IMG/VR virus record: IMGVR_UViG_3300005264_000009
Location: 23,210-87,209 of that record
Length of the DNA: 64,000 bases
DNA from: a virus
Direction: 5' to 3' (one strand)
Below, piece after piece: positions 21,975 to 30,520 of the stretch (position 1 is the stretch's first letter; the number at the start of each line of letters is the position of its first letter). The notes beneath the pieces are model-generated. The model saw only the letters and a list, made by a program, of their open reading frames with translations. It was not told where the DNA came from and made no database searches. The position numbers were made by a program, and so were the translations under genes.

Positions 21975-24635
21975 ATGGATTTATTCAATACAGCGGAATT
22001 AAACGATGCAAAAATAAAGGTAAACCCTAATCATTTACAGCCAAATTGTAAAAAATGTGATTTAAATAAAGCACCTAAAATAGAAGTTTCAGGAGAGGGT
22101 AAAAAAGAAATTCTTGTTATAGGAGAATCAACATTAAATGAGGAAATGACTTATGGAAGTGCTTTTGTTGATGATACAGGATTTCTTTTAAATAAAATAC
22201 TAAGAAAACAAAACATATCTTTAAATAAAGATTGTTGGAAAATAAATGCTGTTAAATGTTATTCACATATAAAAACCAATCATAAACAAATAAATTGTTG
22301 CCGACCAGCATTAGAAAAACTTATATATAAATTAAAACCCAAAACAATATTATTATGTGGAGATGTGGCTGTAACATCATTATTTGGAGAAGATTTTTCT
22401 AATAGAAGTATTTTTCGTTGGAGAATGTATTGTATTCCTGATGAAAAATATAAGTGTAATATTATACCCATTTTACACCCACGTTATGTTTTAGATAATG
22501 ATAAAGATAGTGGTATGTATCGACAATACGAAAGAGATGTTACAAAAGCATGTTATTTAATGAAAAGACCTTTTCTTAAAAACAAAAAGTATGAATCTTA
22601 CGTTACTGTTGTTACTGACTTTACTAAATTAAAACGTATTTTAACTAAAGTAATAAAAAACAAAACAAAAATAGCTTATGATTATGAAACTACAGGTTTA
22701 AAACCATATAGAAATAGACAAAAAATAGTAACAATAGCATTTGCCGTAAGTATGACAAAAGCATTTGCTTTTCCATTTGATTATAAAACTTTTTGGACAG
22801 AAAAAGAACGTAATGAAATTTACACATTATGGCAAACAATTTTAAGAGATGATAAAATAAATAAAATAGCTTATAACGAAAAATTTGAAAAAATCTGGTC
22901 AATGGAAATTTTCAAAGCAAAACCCAAATGTTTTTTTGATCCTATGATAGTTTTGCACATTTTAGACAACCGTAGTGGCATATTAGGATTGAAATTCCAA
23001 ACATTTGTAAATTATGGTGTAAGACCATATGATAAACATATTCAAAAATACTTAAAGGCAAAAAAAGCAAGTGATTATAACAGTGTTGAGGAAGCCCCCT
23101 TTAACGACTTATTGATTTATAATGGCTTGGATTGTATCTTTACATATATGTTATATGACGAATTAATGGGTAAATTAGGAAAAAACAGTGAATTATTAAG
23201 TGCTTATAATTTCTTTATTCGTGGGTTAGATATTATGGCTATTATGCAACATAATGGAATACCTGCAAGTGCTGATTATTATGAACAAACAGATGTTTAC
23301 TTGCACGAAAAAATACAAAAATTAGAAACAGAATTAATGACAGGTAGAGAAGCCACAAAATTTAAAGAAAAGTATAAAAGAGATATTAAAATCAAGTCAA
23401 ATCAAGACTTAGGTAAGCTGTTTTACGAGGTTTTGGGTAAGCCAGCTATAAAGACTTCTAAAGGTAATTACAAGACAGATAAACCTACCTTAGAGACACT
23501 TAAACTACCCTTTGTAGATAAACTCTTAGATATTAAAAAATACGAAAAAGCAAAGGGTACTTACTTGGGGCAATTTAAACGAGAGATTGTAAGTAATAAA
23601 ATACATCCCTTTTTTAATTTACACTTACCTGTTTCATACAGATCAAGTGCAAGTAGTCCTTCATTTCAAAATATACCAAAAAGAGATCCTGAAATATCTA
23701 ATTTAGTTAGAAAAGGTTTATTTGCACCTAAAAATTGTGTTATTTCAGAAACGGATTTTTCTGGAAGTGAAATTATTGGTTCTGCAAGTTGTCATCGTGA
23801 TCCTAATTTTATTCATTATTTACAAAACCCTGAAACAGACATGCATAGAGATATTGCCGAAGATATTTGGCAATTACCAAAAGACATGTTAAACGATCCT
23901 AATTATAATAAGGAACAGAAAAAGAAAGCAAAAATGATAAGATTTTTTGCTAAAAATAATTGGACTTTTGCTCAATTTTATGGAGACTGGTTTCTACCTT
24001 GTGGTACAAATTTGTGGGAAAATGTTATTAATGGTAATTTAGAACTACCAACAGGTCAATCAGTACTTGATTACACAAATGAAAAAGGTATTTACGAGCT
24101 TGGAGAGATAATACAAGGTGTTGTAACACCTGGAAGTTTTCTTGACCATCTGAAAAAAGTTGAAAAGAAAATGTGGTATGATAGATTTCCACAATATACA
24201 CAATGGAAAAATGACATATACGAGCAATATCAAGATTATGGTTATATTGAAAACCACTTTGGATTTAGATTTACGGGTTATATGTCAAAAAATCAATGCT
24301 GTAATTATCCCATACAATCTGTTTCATTTCATCTTTTACTTGATTCTTTAATTGTATTATATAAGAGTTTACGTAAACACAAAATGAAAACAAAATTAAT
24401 AGGACAGATACATGATTCTTGCTTGGCTATTGTACCAGAAAATGAAATTGTAACATACCATACTATTGTACATGATATTATTGCTAATTTACATAATAAA
24501 TTTAAGTGGATGGTTGTTCCAATGGATTCAGAAATAGAAATATCTAAATTAGGTAAAAATGGTGGGAACTTTACTGAAATGAGTGAAATTTCTATAACAG
24601 ATATTCAAGAAGGTAAATATAAAGCAATTATATAA
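21975..24635 (+). CDS. Family A DNA polymerase fused to a uracil-DNA glycosylase-like domain
   Basis: An 886-residue protein in three parts. Residues about 20-200 look like family 4 UDG (CKKCDL, EILVIGESTLNEEMTYGSAFVDDTG, INAVKC...C, LKPKTILLCGDVA, ILHPRYVL). Residues about 225-420 are a 3'-5' exonuclease (IAYDYETTGLKP, IAYNEKFE, YNGLDCIFTYML). Residues about 450-880 are the PolA polymerase with motif A ETDFSGSEI, motif B-like RFFAKNNWTFAQFYGDW and motif C IGQIHDSCLA. The same UDG-polymerase architecture is known in Bacillus phage SPO1. It is the phage replicase. Whether the UDG part still binds uracil is not visible. Confidence 0.9.
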   Translation: MDLFNTAELNDAKIKVNPNHLQPNCKKCDLNKAPKIEVSGEGKKEILVIGESTLNEEMTYGSAFVDDTGFLLNKILRKQNISLNKDCWKINAVKCYSHIKTNHKQINCCRPALEKLIYKLKPKTILLCGDVAVTSLFGEDFSNRSIFRWRMYCIPDEKYKCNIIPILHPRYVLDNDKDSGMYRQYERDVTKACYLMKRPFLKNKKYESYVTVVTDFTKLKRILTKVIKNKTKIAYDYETTGLKPYRNRQKIVTIAFAVSMTKAFAFPFDYKTFWTEKERNEIYTLWQTILRDDKINKIAYNEKFEKIWSMEIFKAKPKCFFDPMIVLHILDNRSGILGLKFQTFVNYGVRPYDKHIQKYLKAKKASDYNSVEEAPFNDLLIYNGLDCIFTYMLYDELMGKLGKNSELLSAYNFFIRGLDIMAIMQHNGIPASADYYEQTDVYLHEKIQKLETELMTGREATKFKEKYKRDIKIKSNQDLGKLFYEVLGKPAIKTSKGNYKTDKPTLETLKLPFVDKLLDIKKYEKAKGTYLGQFKREIVSNKIHPFFNLHLPVSYRSSASSPSFQNIPKRDPEISNLVRKGLFAPKNCVISETDFSGSEIIGSASCHRDPNFIHYLQNPETDMHRDIAEDIWQLPKDMLNDPNYNKEQKKKAKMIRFFAKNNWTFAQFYGDWFLPCGTNLWENVINGNLELPTGQSVLDYTNEKGIYELGEIIQGVVTPGSFLDHLKKVEKKMWYDRFPQYTQWKNDIYEQYQDYGYIENHFGFRFTGYMSKNQCCNYPIQSVSFHLLLDSLIVLYKSLRKHKMKTKLIGQIHDSCLAIVPENEIVTYHTIVHDIIANLHNKFKWMVVPMDSEIEISKLGKNGGNFTEMSEISITDIQEGKYKAII

Positions 24636-24647
24636 AAGGAGAGATAA

Positions 24648-25691
24648 ATGAAAAATTACAAATTAACAAATCATGTTAAACAGATAGAAGTATTTAACAA
24701 TGGCAAAAAAGAGATTAAAACACTATATCAAATACAAGCTATTAAAGATATTGGTGATATAAAAAAAGGTCAATTAGGTGGTTATATTGAAAAAGAAAGT
24801 AATTTATCAGGTAATGCTTGGGTTTACCCATATGCAGTAGTTTATGATAATGCTATAGTTTCTGGGATGGCAAGAATACTGCACATTTCTAAAGTGTATG
24901 GTAATGCTATTATCACACATAATGCAAAAGTGTTTCATGATGCTCAAGTATATGGAAGTGCTATAATACGTGATGATGCTACTGTAGGTGGTGTTGCCCG
25001 TGTTTATGATAATGCCATAATTACAGGAAGTGTTGAAATTGTTGGTGCTAAAGTATTTAATTGTGCACAAGTAGAAGATAATGCACGTATTTATAATAGT
25101 GCTAAAGTATATGGTGATAGTCGGGTTTATCAAAATGCTGTAGTAGCATCTAATGCAAAAATTTTTGGATATAGTGAAATTTATGGTAATGCAAAAATTT
25201 ATGGTAATGCTAAGGTTTATGATATAGCCGAAGTTTTTGGAAATGCTTTAGTTTTTGATAACGCTTGTATTTACAATAGTGCTAAAGTATATGGTAATAG
25301 TGAAGTTTGTGGAAATGCTGAAATTTTTGATCATGCAGAAGTTTACGGAAAAGGAAAAGTATCTTGTTATTCTAAAGTTCATAATAATGATGTTATTATA
25401 AGTAATTTAAACACAAAAAATAAAACAAAAGAAAAACAAGATGTAACAAGTATTATAAAGAAAAAAAGACACAATATTAATGATGAAGTTTGGCTTATCA
25501 GAGATGCTAAAGTAAAAAAATTAATTGTTTTTGAAGTTATAGAAAGAATGTCTGATGCTTTCTATAATAATGAAATTGATACTATTTATAAGTTAAGTAA
25601 AACAAGAGAGGATTGGAATAATAGTATATATGAGACATATAAAGAGAGATATGTTTTTGGAAGTAAACAAGAATTAATTGCTTCTTTATAA
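24648..25691 (+). CDS. Hexapeptide-repeat (left-handed beta-helix) protein 1
   Basis: A 347-residue protein. The N-terminus (YQIQAIKDIGDIKKGQLGGYIEKESNL) is a known prelude to phage and bacterial YdcK-like repeat proteins. Residues about 53-250 are about 30 six-residue repeats of the form (A/V/I)-x-(V/I)-Y-(G/D)-N-A that would wind into a left-handed beta-helix. The C-terminal 90 residues are a separate domain ending SKQELIASL, shared with the paralogue at 26874. Such helices are scaffolds or binding surfaces; no active site is evident. Confidence 0.82.
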   Translation: MKNYKLTNHVKQIEVFNNGKKEIKTLYQIQAIKDIGDIKKGQLGGYIEKESNLSGNAWVYPYAVVYDNAIVSGMARILHISKVYGNAIITHNAKVFHDAQVYGSAIIRDDATVGGVARVYDNAIITGSVEIVGAKVFNCAQVEDNARIYNSAKVYGDSRVYQNAVVASNAKIFGYSEIYGNAKIYGNAKVYDIAEVFGNALVFDNACIYNSAKVYGNSEVCGNAEIFDHAEVYGKGKVSCYSKVHNNDVIISNLNTKNKTKEKQDVTSIIKKKRHNINDEVWLIRDAKVKKLIVFEVIERMSDAFYNNEIDTIYKLSKTREDWNNSIYETYKERYVFGSKQELIASL

Positions 25692-25704
25692 AAAGGAAGT
25701 AGAA

Positions 25705-25863
25705 TTGAACTTACAGATATTTGCCATGATTGTAAAATGTTACTATTTGTTTTGATGATAGTGATGAAATAACTATTACAAATAATACTATTTATCAACC
25801 ACCCAAAAAAGTGTATTATTTTATAAGTGTAATGTTTGTTATAATAAAAAGAAATATTTATAA
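25705..25863 (+). pseudogene. Decayed duplicate of the downstream Cys-rich gene
   Basis: In three frames this stretch encodes CHDCK, then DDSDEITITNNTIYQP, then YKCNVCYNKKK. These match, in order, CHDCKKDV, DDEGEITITGGAVYQPE and YKCNICYDKNK of the intact gene at 25877. At least two frameshifts separate the pieces and no start codon remains. It is a tandem copy in decay and explains most of the gap between the two genes. Confidence 0.75.
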
Positions 25864-25876
25864 AAAAGGAAATAAA

Positions 25877-26227
25877 ATGAAATTAGAAACAATAAGAAAG
25901 TATTTTAAAGACAATGATGCAAATCAAATTATATTTTCAGGTAATTGTCATGATTGTAAAAAAGACGTTTTTGTTTATTGTAATCTTGATGATGAAGGTG
26001 AAATAACTATTACAGGTGGAGCAGTTTATCAACCTGAAAATTTAAACCGTGAACCTAAAAAATTATTTTATAAGTGTAATATTTGTTACGATAAAAATAA
26101 AACATTGGAAAAATATAATCCTTGTGAAGTTTATTCAAGAATTGTAGGTTATTTACGTCCAATTAATCAGTGGAATAAAGGTAAACTGGCTGAATGGGAT
26201 GAAAGGGTTGAATTTAAAAAAATATAA
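25877..26227 (+). CDS. Cys-rich hypothetical protein
   Basis: A 116-residue protein. ATG 25877 is chosen for AAAAAAGGAAATAAA upstream; the longer frame upstream belongs to the decayed copy. Two C-x2-C pairs (CHDC, CNIC) flank a beta-rich stretch (FVYCNLDDEGEITITGGAVYQ), consistent with a zinc ribbon. Its 3' end is followed by a promoter. Function unknown. Confidence 0.7.
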   Translation: MKLETIRKYFKDNDANQIIFSGNCHDCKKDVFVYCNLDDEGEITITGGAVYQPENLNREPKKLFYKCNICYDKNKTLEKYNPCEVYSRIVGYLRPINQWNKGKLAEWDERVEFKKI

Positions 26228-26245
26228 AATTAAATTAAAAAATTC

Positions 26246-26274
26246 TTGACAACTGATTAAAAACCTGTTATATT
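26246..26274 (+). promoter_or_regulatory. Sigma70-like promoter, best consensus of the set
   Basis: TTGACA at 26246-26251, 17-nt spacer ending AAAAACCTGT, and TATATT at 26269-26274. Both boxes are the nearest to consensus in the window. It drives the genes at 26335 and 26526. Confidence 0.75.
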
Positions 26275-26334
26275 CTTAATAAAGTGAAACAAAGAATAAA
26301 CACAACATAGTTGATTATATATGAAAGGGTGATT

Positions 26335-26544
26335 ATGTACGAGGCAACAAAATCAGAGCGTGAAAAATTAATAGAAGTATATGATTACACACATGAAGCA
26401 ATCAACAAACTTGATATTGCAAGTGATAAAGTTAGGAAAGGAATAACTATCGATTTTATGTTGGCTACTATTGTTTGTGAATATCAGTCAAAACTACAGA
26501 GAATACGTAAATCTAAAAAAAACTGGTGGCAATTTTGGTTGTAA
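26335..26544 (+). CDS. Small helical hypothetical protein
   Basis: A 69-residue protein. The ATG at 26335 follows GAAAGGGTGATT. It is predicted mostly helical (SEREKLIEVYDYTHEAINKLD) and ends with KKNWWQFWL, a Trp-rich tail that could touch membrane or partner protein. First gene after its promoter; overlaps the next gene. Confidence 0.6.
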   Translation: MYEATKSEREKLIEVYDYTHEAINKLDIASDKVRKGITIDFMLATIVCEYQSKLQRIRKSKKNWWQFWL

Positions 26545-26804
26545 ATGAATTATACGATAAAGATACAGAAAAAATAGATGCAAAGAAGTTACACACTTTT
26601 TTAAACATTGAAACAAGTTATTTTGATTGGTTTAATGAAGAGGTTGAAAATAAAACTATAATTAGTGTTTCTTCAAATTCTACTTGGGAAGTCAAGTCTG
26701 GATTTTTTATGTCTATTCAGGATGCAAAAAATATAACAATGAAAGTGAAAAATTACAGAGGGTATAAGGCAATTAATTTTTTAAATACGTTAAAAACTTC
26801 TTGA
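26526..26804 (+). CDS. AntA-like antirepressor-domain protein
   Basis: A 92-residue frame with GTG start at 26526 inside the previous gene. The phrase KIDAKKLHTFLNIETSYFDWFNEEVENK matches the AntA/AntB N-terminal pattern (L-HEFL-x-V-x-T-x-F-x-DW). The usual C-terminal domain is missing. AntA proteins counter phage repressors or act in regulation. In this apparently lytic genome its role is unclear. The start codon is uncertain. Confidence 0.6.
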   Translation: MAILVVNELYDKDTEKIDAKKLHTFLNIETSYFDWFNEEVENKTIISVSSNSTWEVKSGFFMSIQDAKNITMKVKNYRGYKAINFLNTLKTS

Positions 26805-26829
26805 CTTTTTAATAAAAACGTGTTATACG
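26801..26829 (+). promoter_or_regulatory. Sigma70-like promoter
   Basis: TTGACT at 26801-26806, spacer with TTTTAATAAAAACGTGT, and TATACG at 26824-26829. Upstream TTAAAAACTTC is identical in kind to the promoters at 35547 and 39433. It overlaps the stop of the AntA-like gene and serves the second hexapeptide-repeat gene. Confidence 0.7.
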
Positions 26830-26873
26830 TAGTTATAACAATCAATAATAACATTTACGAAAGGATTTTGCTT

Positions 26874-27737
26874 ATGAAAAGTGACTCACACTTCATTCTA
26901 ACAAGTTTTGTTAGACAAGTAGAAGTTGTTAAAAATGGTAAAAAAGAAAATATATACTTACGACAAATACAAGCTATTAAAGATTTTGGTTATGTAAAAA
27001 AAGGTCAATTAGGTGGGTATATTGAAAAAGAAAGTAATTTAAAAGATAGAGCTTGGGTATATAATAATGCATGTGTTTATAATAATGCTGTAGTATCTGA
27101 AAATGCACATATACAACATAATACACGAGTTTTTGGGAGTGCACAAGTACGAAATAATGCTATAATATCTGGAAGTGCATATATTTATGATAATGCAATG
27201 GTATATGGGAATGCCATGGTATATGGAAATGCAAAAATATATAATAGTGCTAAAATTTTTGATCGATCAAAAATTTATGGGAATGCAATGGTATATGGAA
27301 ATGCAATGGTATATGGAAATGCAAAAATATATAATAGTGCTAAAATTTTTGATCGATCAAAAATTTATGGGAATGCACAGGTTTATGATATTTCACTGGT
27401 ATATGGAAAAGCTAAAATTTCTGGTAATACACATGTTTTTGGTGATGCAGAGGTATATCGTGATGATCTAATTTACGATGATATTATTAATAAAGAAGTA
27501 AACAAACAGTGTTCAAAAGTAAAACATAAAATATTTGATCACGTTTGGGTAATAGTAAATAATAAAATAAAAAAGTTATCTATATTTCTAATTAAAGAAG
27601 TTGCTGTTTCATTTGATGAAACACAAATATTTTATGAATTAAGTGAATCAATGGATCAGTGGCGAAAAGATAATTACGTAAACGTGCAAGCAGATCTTCT
27701 TTTTCAATCAAAAGAGGATTTAATAAAATCTTTATAA
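26874..27737 (+). CDS. Hexapeptide-repeat (left-handed beta-helix) protein 2
   Basis: A 287-residue paralogue of the protein at 24648. ATG 26874 follows GAAAGGATTTTGCTT; the frame extends upstream only through promoter DNA. It has the same N-terminal block (IQAIKDFGYVKKGQLGGYIEKESNL), a helix of repeats such as YGNAMV and YNSAKI, and the same C-terminal domain (HVWVIVNNKIKKLSIF, ending SKEDLIKSL). A 90-nt tandem duplication at 27216-27395 has lengthened its helix by whole repeats. Confidence 0.82.
   Translation: MKSDSHFILTSFVRQVEVVKNGKKENIYLRQIQAIKDFGYVKKGQLGGYIEKESNLKDRAWVYNNACVYNNAVVSENAHIQHNTRVFGSAQVRNNAIISGSAYIYDNAMVYGNAMVYGNAKIYNSAKIFDRSKIYGNAMVYGNAMVYGNAKIYNSAKIFDRSKIYGNAQVYDISLVYGKAKISGNTHVFGDAEVYRDDLIYDDIINKEVNKQCSKVKHKIFDHVWVIVNNKIKKLSIFLIKEVAVSFDETQIFYELSESMDQWRKDNYVNVQADLLFQSKEDLIKSL
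27216..27395 (+). repeat. Perfect 90-nt-period coding tandem duplication
   Basis: The segment running from ATGGTATATGGAAATGCA through AAAATTTTTGATCGATCAAA to TATGGGAATGCA occurs twice, exactly 90 nt apart (for example GCAAAAATAT at 27231 and 27321). Ninety nt equals 30 residues, five hexapeptides, so the helix register is kept. The near-identity marks it as recent. Confidence 0.9.
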
Positions 27738-27750
27738 AAAGGGGATTAAT

Positions 27751-27993
27751 ATGAGTAAAACTATATCAATAACAATACCAGATCAATTAGAAGCCAAACT
27801 ACAATTAAGTGCTGATAAAGCTGGTATATCAAGATCAAGATATATAGGTAATTTATTACTACAATGGGGTGAACATCAAAGAGAAACCTTAAATTGTAAG
27901 TATAGGAATGATAAAGACGGAACGTGTCTTACTTCCTATAAAGATTTGTGTACTACAAATATTATGGAAACTTGTAGAATGAGAACAACATAA
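27751..27993 (+). CDS. Ribbon-helix-helix (CopG-like) DNA-binding protein
   Basis: An 80-residue protein beginning MSKTISITIPDQLEAKLQLSADKAGISRSRYIGNLLLQW. This is the beta-strand plus two-helix pattern of RHH repressors, which bind DNA as dimers. The C-terminal 35 residues add four cysteines (C-x9-C...C-x6-C), unusual for RHH proteins and perhaps metal- or redox-sensitive. Strong site AAAAAGGGGATTAAT. It is a candidate regulator of the repeated phage promoters, by inference only. Confidence 0.72.
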   Translation: MSKTISITIPDQLEAKLQLSADKAGISRSRYIGNLLLQWGEHQRETLNCKYRNDKDGTCLTSYKDLCTTNIMETCRMRTT

Positions 27994-28004
27994 AGGTATA
28001 AAAT

Positions 28005-30317
28005 ATGTCATTACAACATGATTACAGACCAAAATCTTTTAAAACTTTTGTTGGTAATAAAAGTACTATTGAATCAATCCAAAGTGTAATTAAAAAGAAC
28101 CCACCAAGAGCTTTTTTAATTACTGGAAATTCGGGATGCGGCAAATGTGTATCAGATGATACTTATATTTTTTCAGAATTAGGTATGAAAACAATAAAGT
28201 CATTTGCACCTAATGCTCCTTTAGGTTTTTCTGATTTACAAATAAGTGTGGCTTCTAAAAATGAAATAGATACCACATCACATTTTTATAAAGAAGAAAA
28301 TTGTGAAACTAAAAAAATTGTAACAGAATATGGGTATGGTGTTACAGGAACATATAAACACCCTGTGCTTGTTTATGATGTTGATAAAGCAGAACATGTG
28401 TATAAACATTTAAAAGATGTAAAAACAACAGATTATACATGTATAAACAGAGATATTAATTTATTTTCAAAAAGTAATTCTCCTTTATACTTTTCTTATG
28501 TGAAAGATAAAATGGATGGGAATGGACACACATTCAGATCACCTTGTGAAGTTAATTGTGCTTTATCAGCTATATTAGGGTATTTAATAGCTAATGGATC
28601 ACAAAACAAAAACAAAAACAAATCGAGTGGTTTTTTATTTTCATCAAATTCAAGTAAAATACAAGCTGATTTTGTAAATAAATGTGATGAATTACACGTA
28701 GATGGTTGTACAACATCTGTAAGTAATAGTAATAGTAATATATGTGGTGTATGTAGAGTAAGTAACACTCAATTTGCTACATTTATAAATACACTATTTA
28801 AAACAGGATTCCAAACAGCAAGGTATAAAGTAGTTCCTAATTGTATTTTAGAATCAAAGAAAGAAATGCAAAGAATATTTTTAAGAACACTTTTTGATTG
28901 TGATTCTTACTTTAGTGGTATGGTTTTTGAATATTATACTGCATCCGAAGTACTTGCTAAACAAGTTCATTTAATATTATTAAATTTTGGTATAGTTTCT
29001 AAATTAAAACCAAAAACAGATGTTAAAATCAAAACAAAAGTCTATGATCATACTTATTGGACTGTGGCTGTTGGGTCACAAAATTTGGATTTTTTATGGA
29101 AAACTATTTTATTTGATAGTTTAAAATATGACAAATTAAAAAAAGTAATAAGAAATCCTAATAACGACATTATACCAAATTTAGGTTTGTACATTAAAAC
29201 TTATATTTCAAAATATTTAAAAGTGAATAAAAGTGGTAAATTTAAAATAGGTGGTAAATATTTTTCTAATAAATTATTTGTTGGTGCAAATATATATGAT
29301 GGTATGACATTTGAAAGATTGGAAAAATTAATAGATAATTTTTCTAAAATGCCTGAATTAAAAGAATTATCTATTTTAAAACAACAATTAAGTGACATAT
29401 ACACAAATCATTACTATTATGATAAAATAAAAACTATATCAGAGGATAAAAAACAAACAGTGTATGATTTTACAATACCTAAAACACACTCATTTATTGG
29501 TGGTGGGATTGTGAATCATAATTCAACTTTGTCATATATTATTGCCAAAGCATTAGGTTGTTCCAAAATGGATTTTGTTAAAAAAGATGCATCATCTGAT
29601 AGAACGATTGCAGGCATAAAAAAATTAAAAGAAGATTGCCAATTTTTACCAATGGTGGGCAAAAAGAAAGTTTTTCTTTTAGAAGAGTTTAATAATGTAC
29701 CAAAAATATCACAACAGGCATTATTAGATACTTTAGAAAATCCACCAAAACATGTACACTTTATAATTTGTACAACCAACCCTGAAAACTTATTAGATAC
29801 AGTAGTACGTAGATGCCATAATTATAAATTACTACCATTAAAAGATGCACAAGTAAGAAAAAACATTCTATTACGTACAATTAAAAAAGAAAAAGTAACA
29901 ACCGTTCCTGATACCGTATTAGATAAAATTATTGACTTATCTGATGGATCACCAGGAATTGCTTTAAAGTACTTAGATCTTGTAATAGACCAAACAGATG
30001 AAAAAAAAGCTATAAGTGTTTTACAAAGTGCAGGTGCAGATAATACAGAGATAATTGAAATTTGCAGAGTTCTTTGTCAATTTCAAATGAGTGCTAAAAA
30101 CCGATGGTATAAATTAAAGAATTTATTGAAAAAGTTTGATGGTGATCCTGAAAGTTCAAGAAGAGCTGTATTAGGTTATTTAACCAAAGTTATACTTAAT
30201 TCAGATGAGGAAGATGTTGTTTTTATGGCAGAAAAATTTGAAAAGAATTTTTTTGATTCAGGAAAAAATGGTTTTATTATAGCTTGTAAAAAAGCTGTCA
30301 TGGAGATAAGTGAATGA
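28005..30317 (+). CDS. Clamp-loader AAA+ ATPase interrupted by an intein
   Basis: A 770-residue precursor; without the intein (residues 48-506) it is about 311 residues. The start (YRPKSFKTFVGNKSTIESIQ) is the classic RFC/DnaX opening. The P-loop is TGNSGCGK joined to STLSYIIAKALG. Walker B is VFLLEEFNNV, followed by the SRC-like box VVRRCHNYKL. It would load the clamp at 19376 using ATP. No second loader subunit is visible, so this protein may act alone or with a divergent partner outside the window. It overlaps the next gene by 4 nt. Confidence 0.88.
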   Translation: MSLQHDYRPKSFKTFVGNKSTIESIQSVIKKNPPRAFLITGNSGCGKCVSDDTYIFSELGMKTIKSFAPNAPLGFSDLQISVASKNEIDTTSHFYKEENCETKKIVTEYGYGVTGTYKHPVLVYDVDKAEHVYKHLKDVKTTDYTCINRDINLFSKSNSPLYFSYVKDKMDGNGHTFRSPCEVNCALSAILGYLIANGSQNKNKNKSSGFLFSSNSSKIQADFVNKCDELHVDGCTTSVSNSNSNICGVCRVSNTQFATFINTLFKTGFQTARYKVVPNCILESKKEMQRIFLRTLFDCDSYFSGMVFEYYTASEVLAKQVHLILLNFGIVSKLKPKTDVKIKTKVYDHTYWTVAVGSQNLDFLWKTILFDSLKYDKLKKVIRNPNNDIIPNLGLYIKTYISKYLKVNKSGKFKIGGKYFSNKLFVGANIYDGMTFERLEKLIDNFSKMPELKELSILKQQLSDIYTNHYYYDKIKTISEDKKQTVYDFTIPKTHSFIGGGIVNHNSTLSYIIAKALGCSKMDFVKKDASSDRTIAGIKKLKEDCQFLPMVGKKKVFLLEEFNNVPKISQQALLDTLENPPKHVHFIICTTNPENLLDTVVRRCHNYKLLPLKDAQVRKNILLRTIKKEKVTTVPDTVLDKIIDLSDGSPGIALKYLDLVIDQTDEKKAISVLQSAGADNTEIIEICRVLCQFQMSAKNRWYKLKNLLKKFDGDPESSRRAVLGYLTKVILNSDEEDVVFMAEKFEKNFFDSGKNGFIIACKKAVMEISE
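28146..29522 (+). other. Intein in the clamp-loader P-loop
   Basis: A 459-residue in-frame element begins with Cys (CVSDDTYIFSELG) and ends VNHN followed by extein Ser. It splits Walker A at GK|S, the same position as the helicase intein. The endonuclease motifs are ILGYLIANGS and FLRTLFDCDSY. The first has Asn in place of the catalytic Asp, so homing activity may be reduced while splicing residues remain intact. Confidence 0.92.
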
Positions 30318-30520
30318 TTCGTTGTAAAAATTGCAAATCATTTGAAAGAGCTATATGGCATTCATGTATGACAAAAAAAGAAGAAGAGCAACAATTTGGT
30401 GGTTTTTGTGTATTACTAAAAGAGGCATTAGGATTAACTAATGTTGATTTACGTTTTCAAAAAACACTTTATGTTATGGAGTCTTTCGGTTGTGTTTTAG
30501 GTAAGGAGAGATTAGAATGA
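30314..30520 (+). CDS. Small Cys-rich hypothetical protein
   Basis: A 68-residue protein overlapping the clamp-loader stop, with GGAGATAAG upstream of ATG. Cysteines at CKNC and at about residues 18, 32 and 60 suggest a metal site. It overlaps the next gene by ATGA, so the three genes are translationally linked. Confidence 0.65.
   Translation: MIRCKNCKSFERAIWHSCMTKKEEEQQFGGFCVLLKEALGLTNVDLRFQKTLYVMESFGCVLGKERLE

Noticed and set aside
24807-25133. Antisense frame rich in Ile/Thr repeats
   Set aside because: It is the reverse-strand reading of the beta-helix repeat DNA; no start signals and codon use unlike real genes.
26526-26804. AntA-like gene as evidence for lysogeny
   Set aside because: No integrase, CI-type repressor or attachment site was seen, and antirepressor-like domains are common in lytic phages.
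27175-27471. Overlapping Met-rich frame with repeats (YMGMQWYMEMQ type)
   Set aside because: It is an out-of-frame shadow of the hexapeptide-repeat gene, with no ribosome site of its own.
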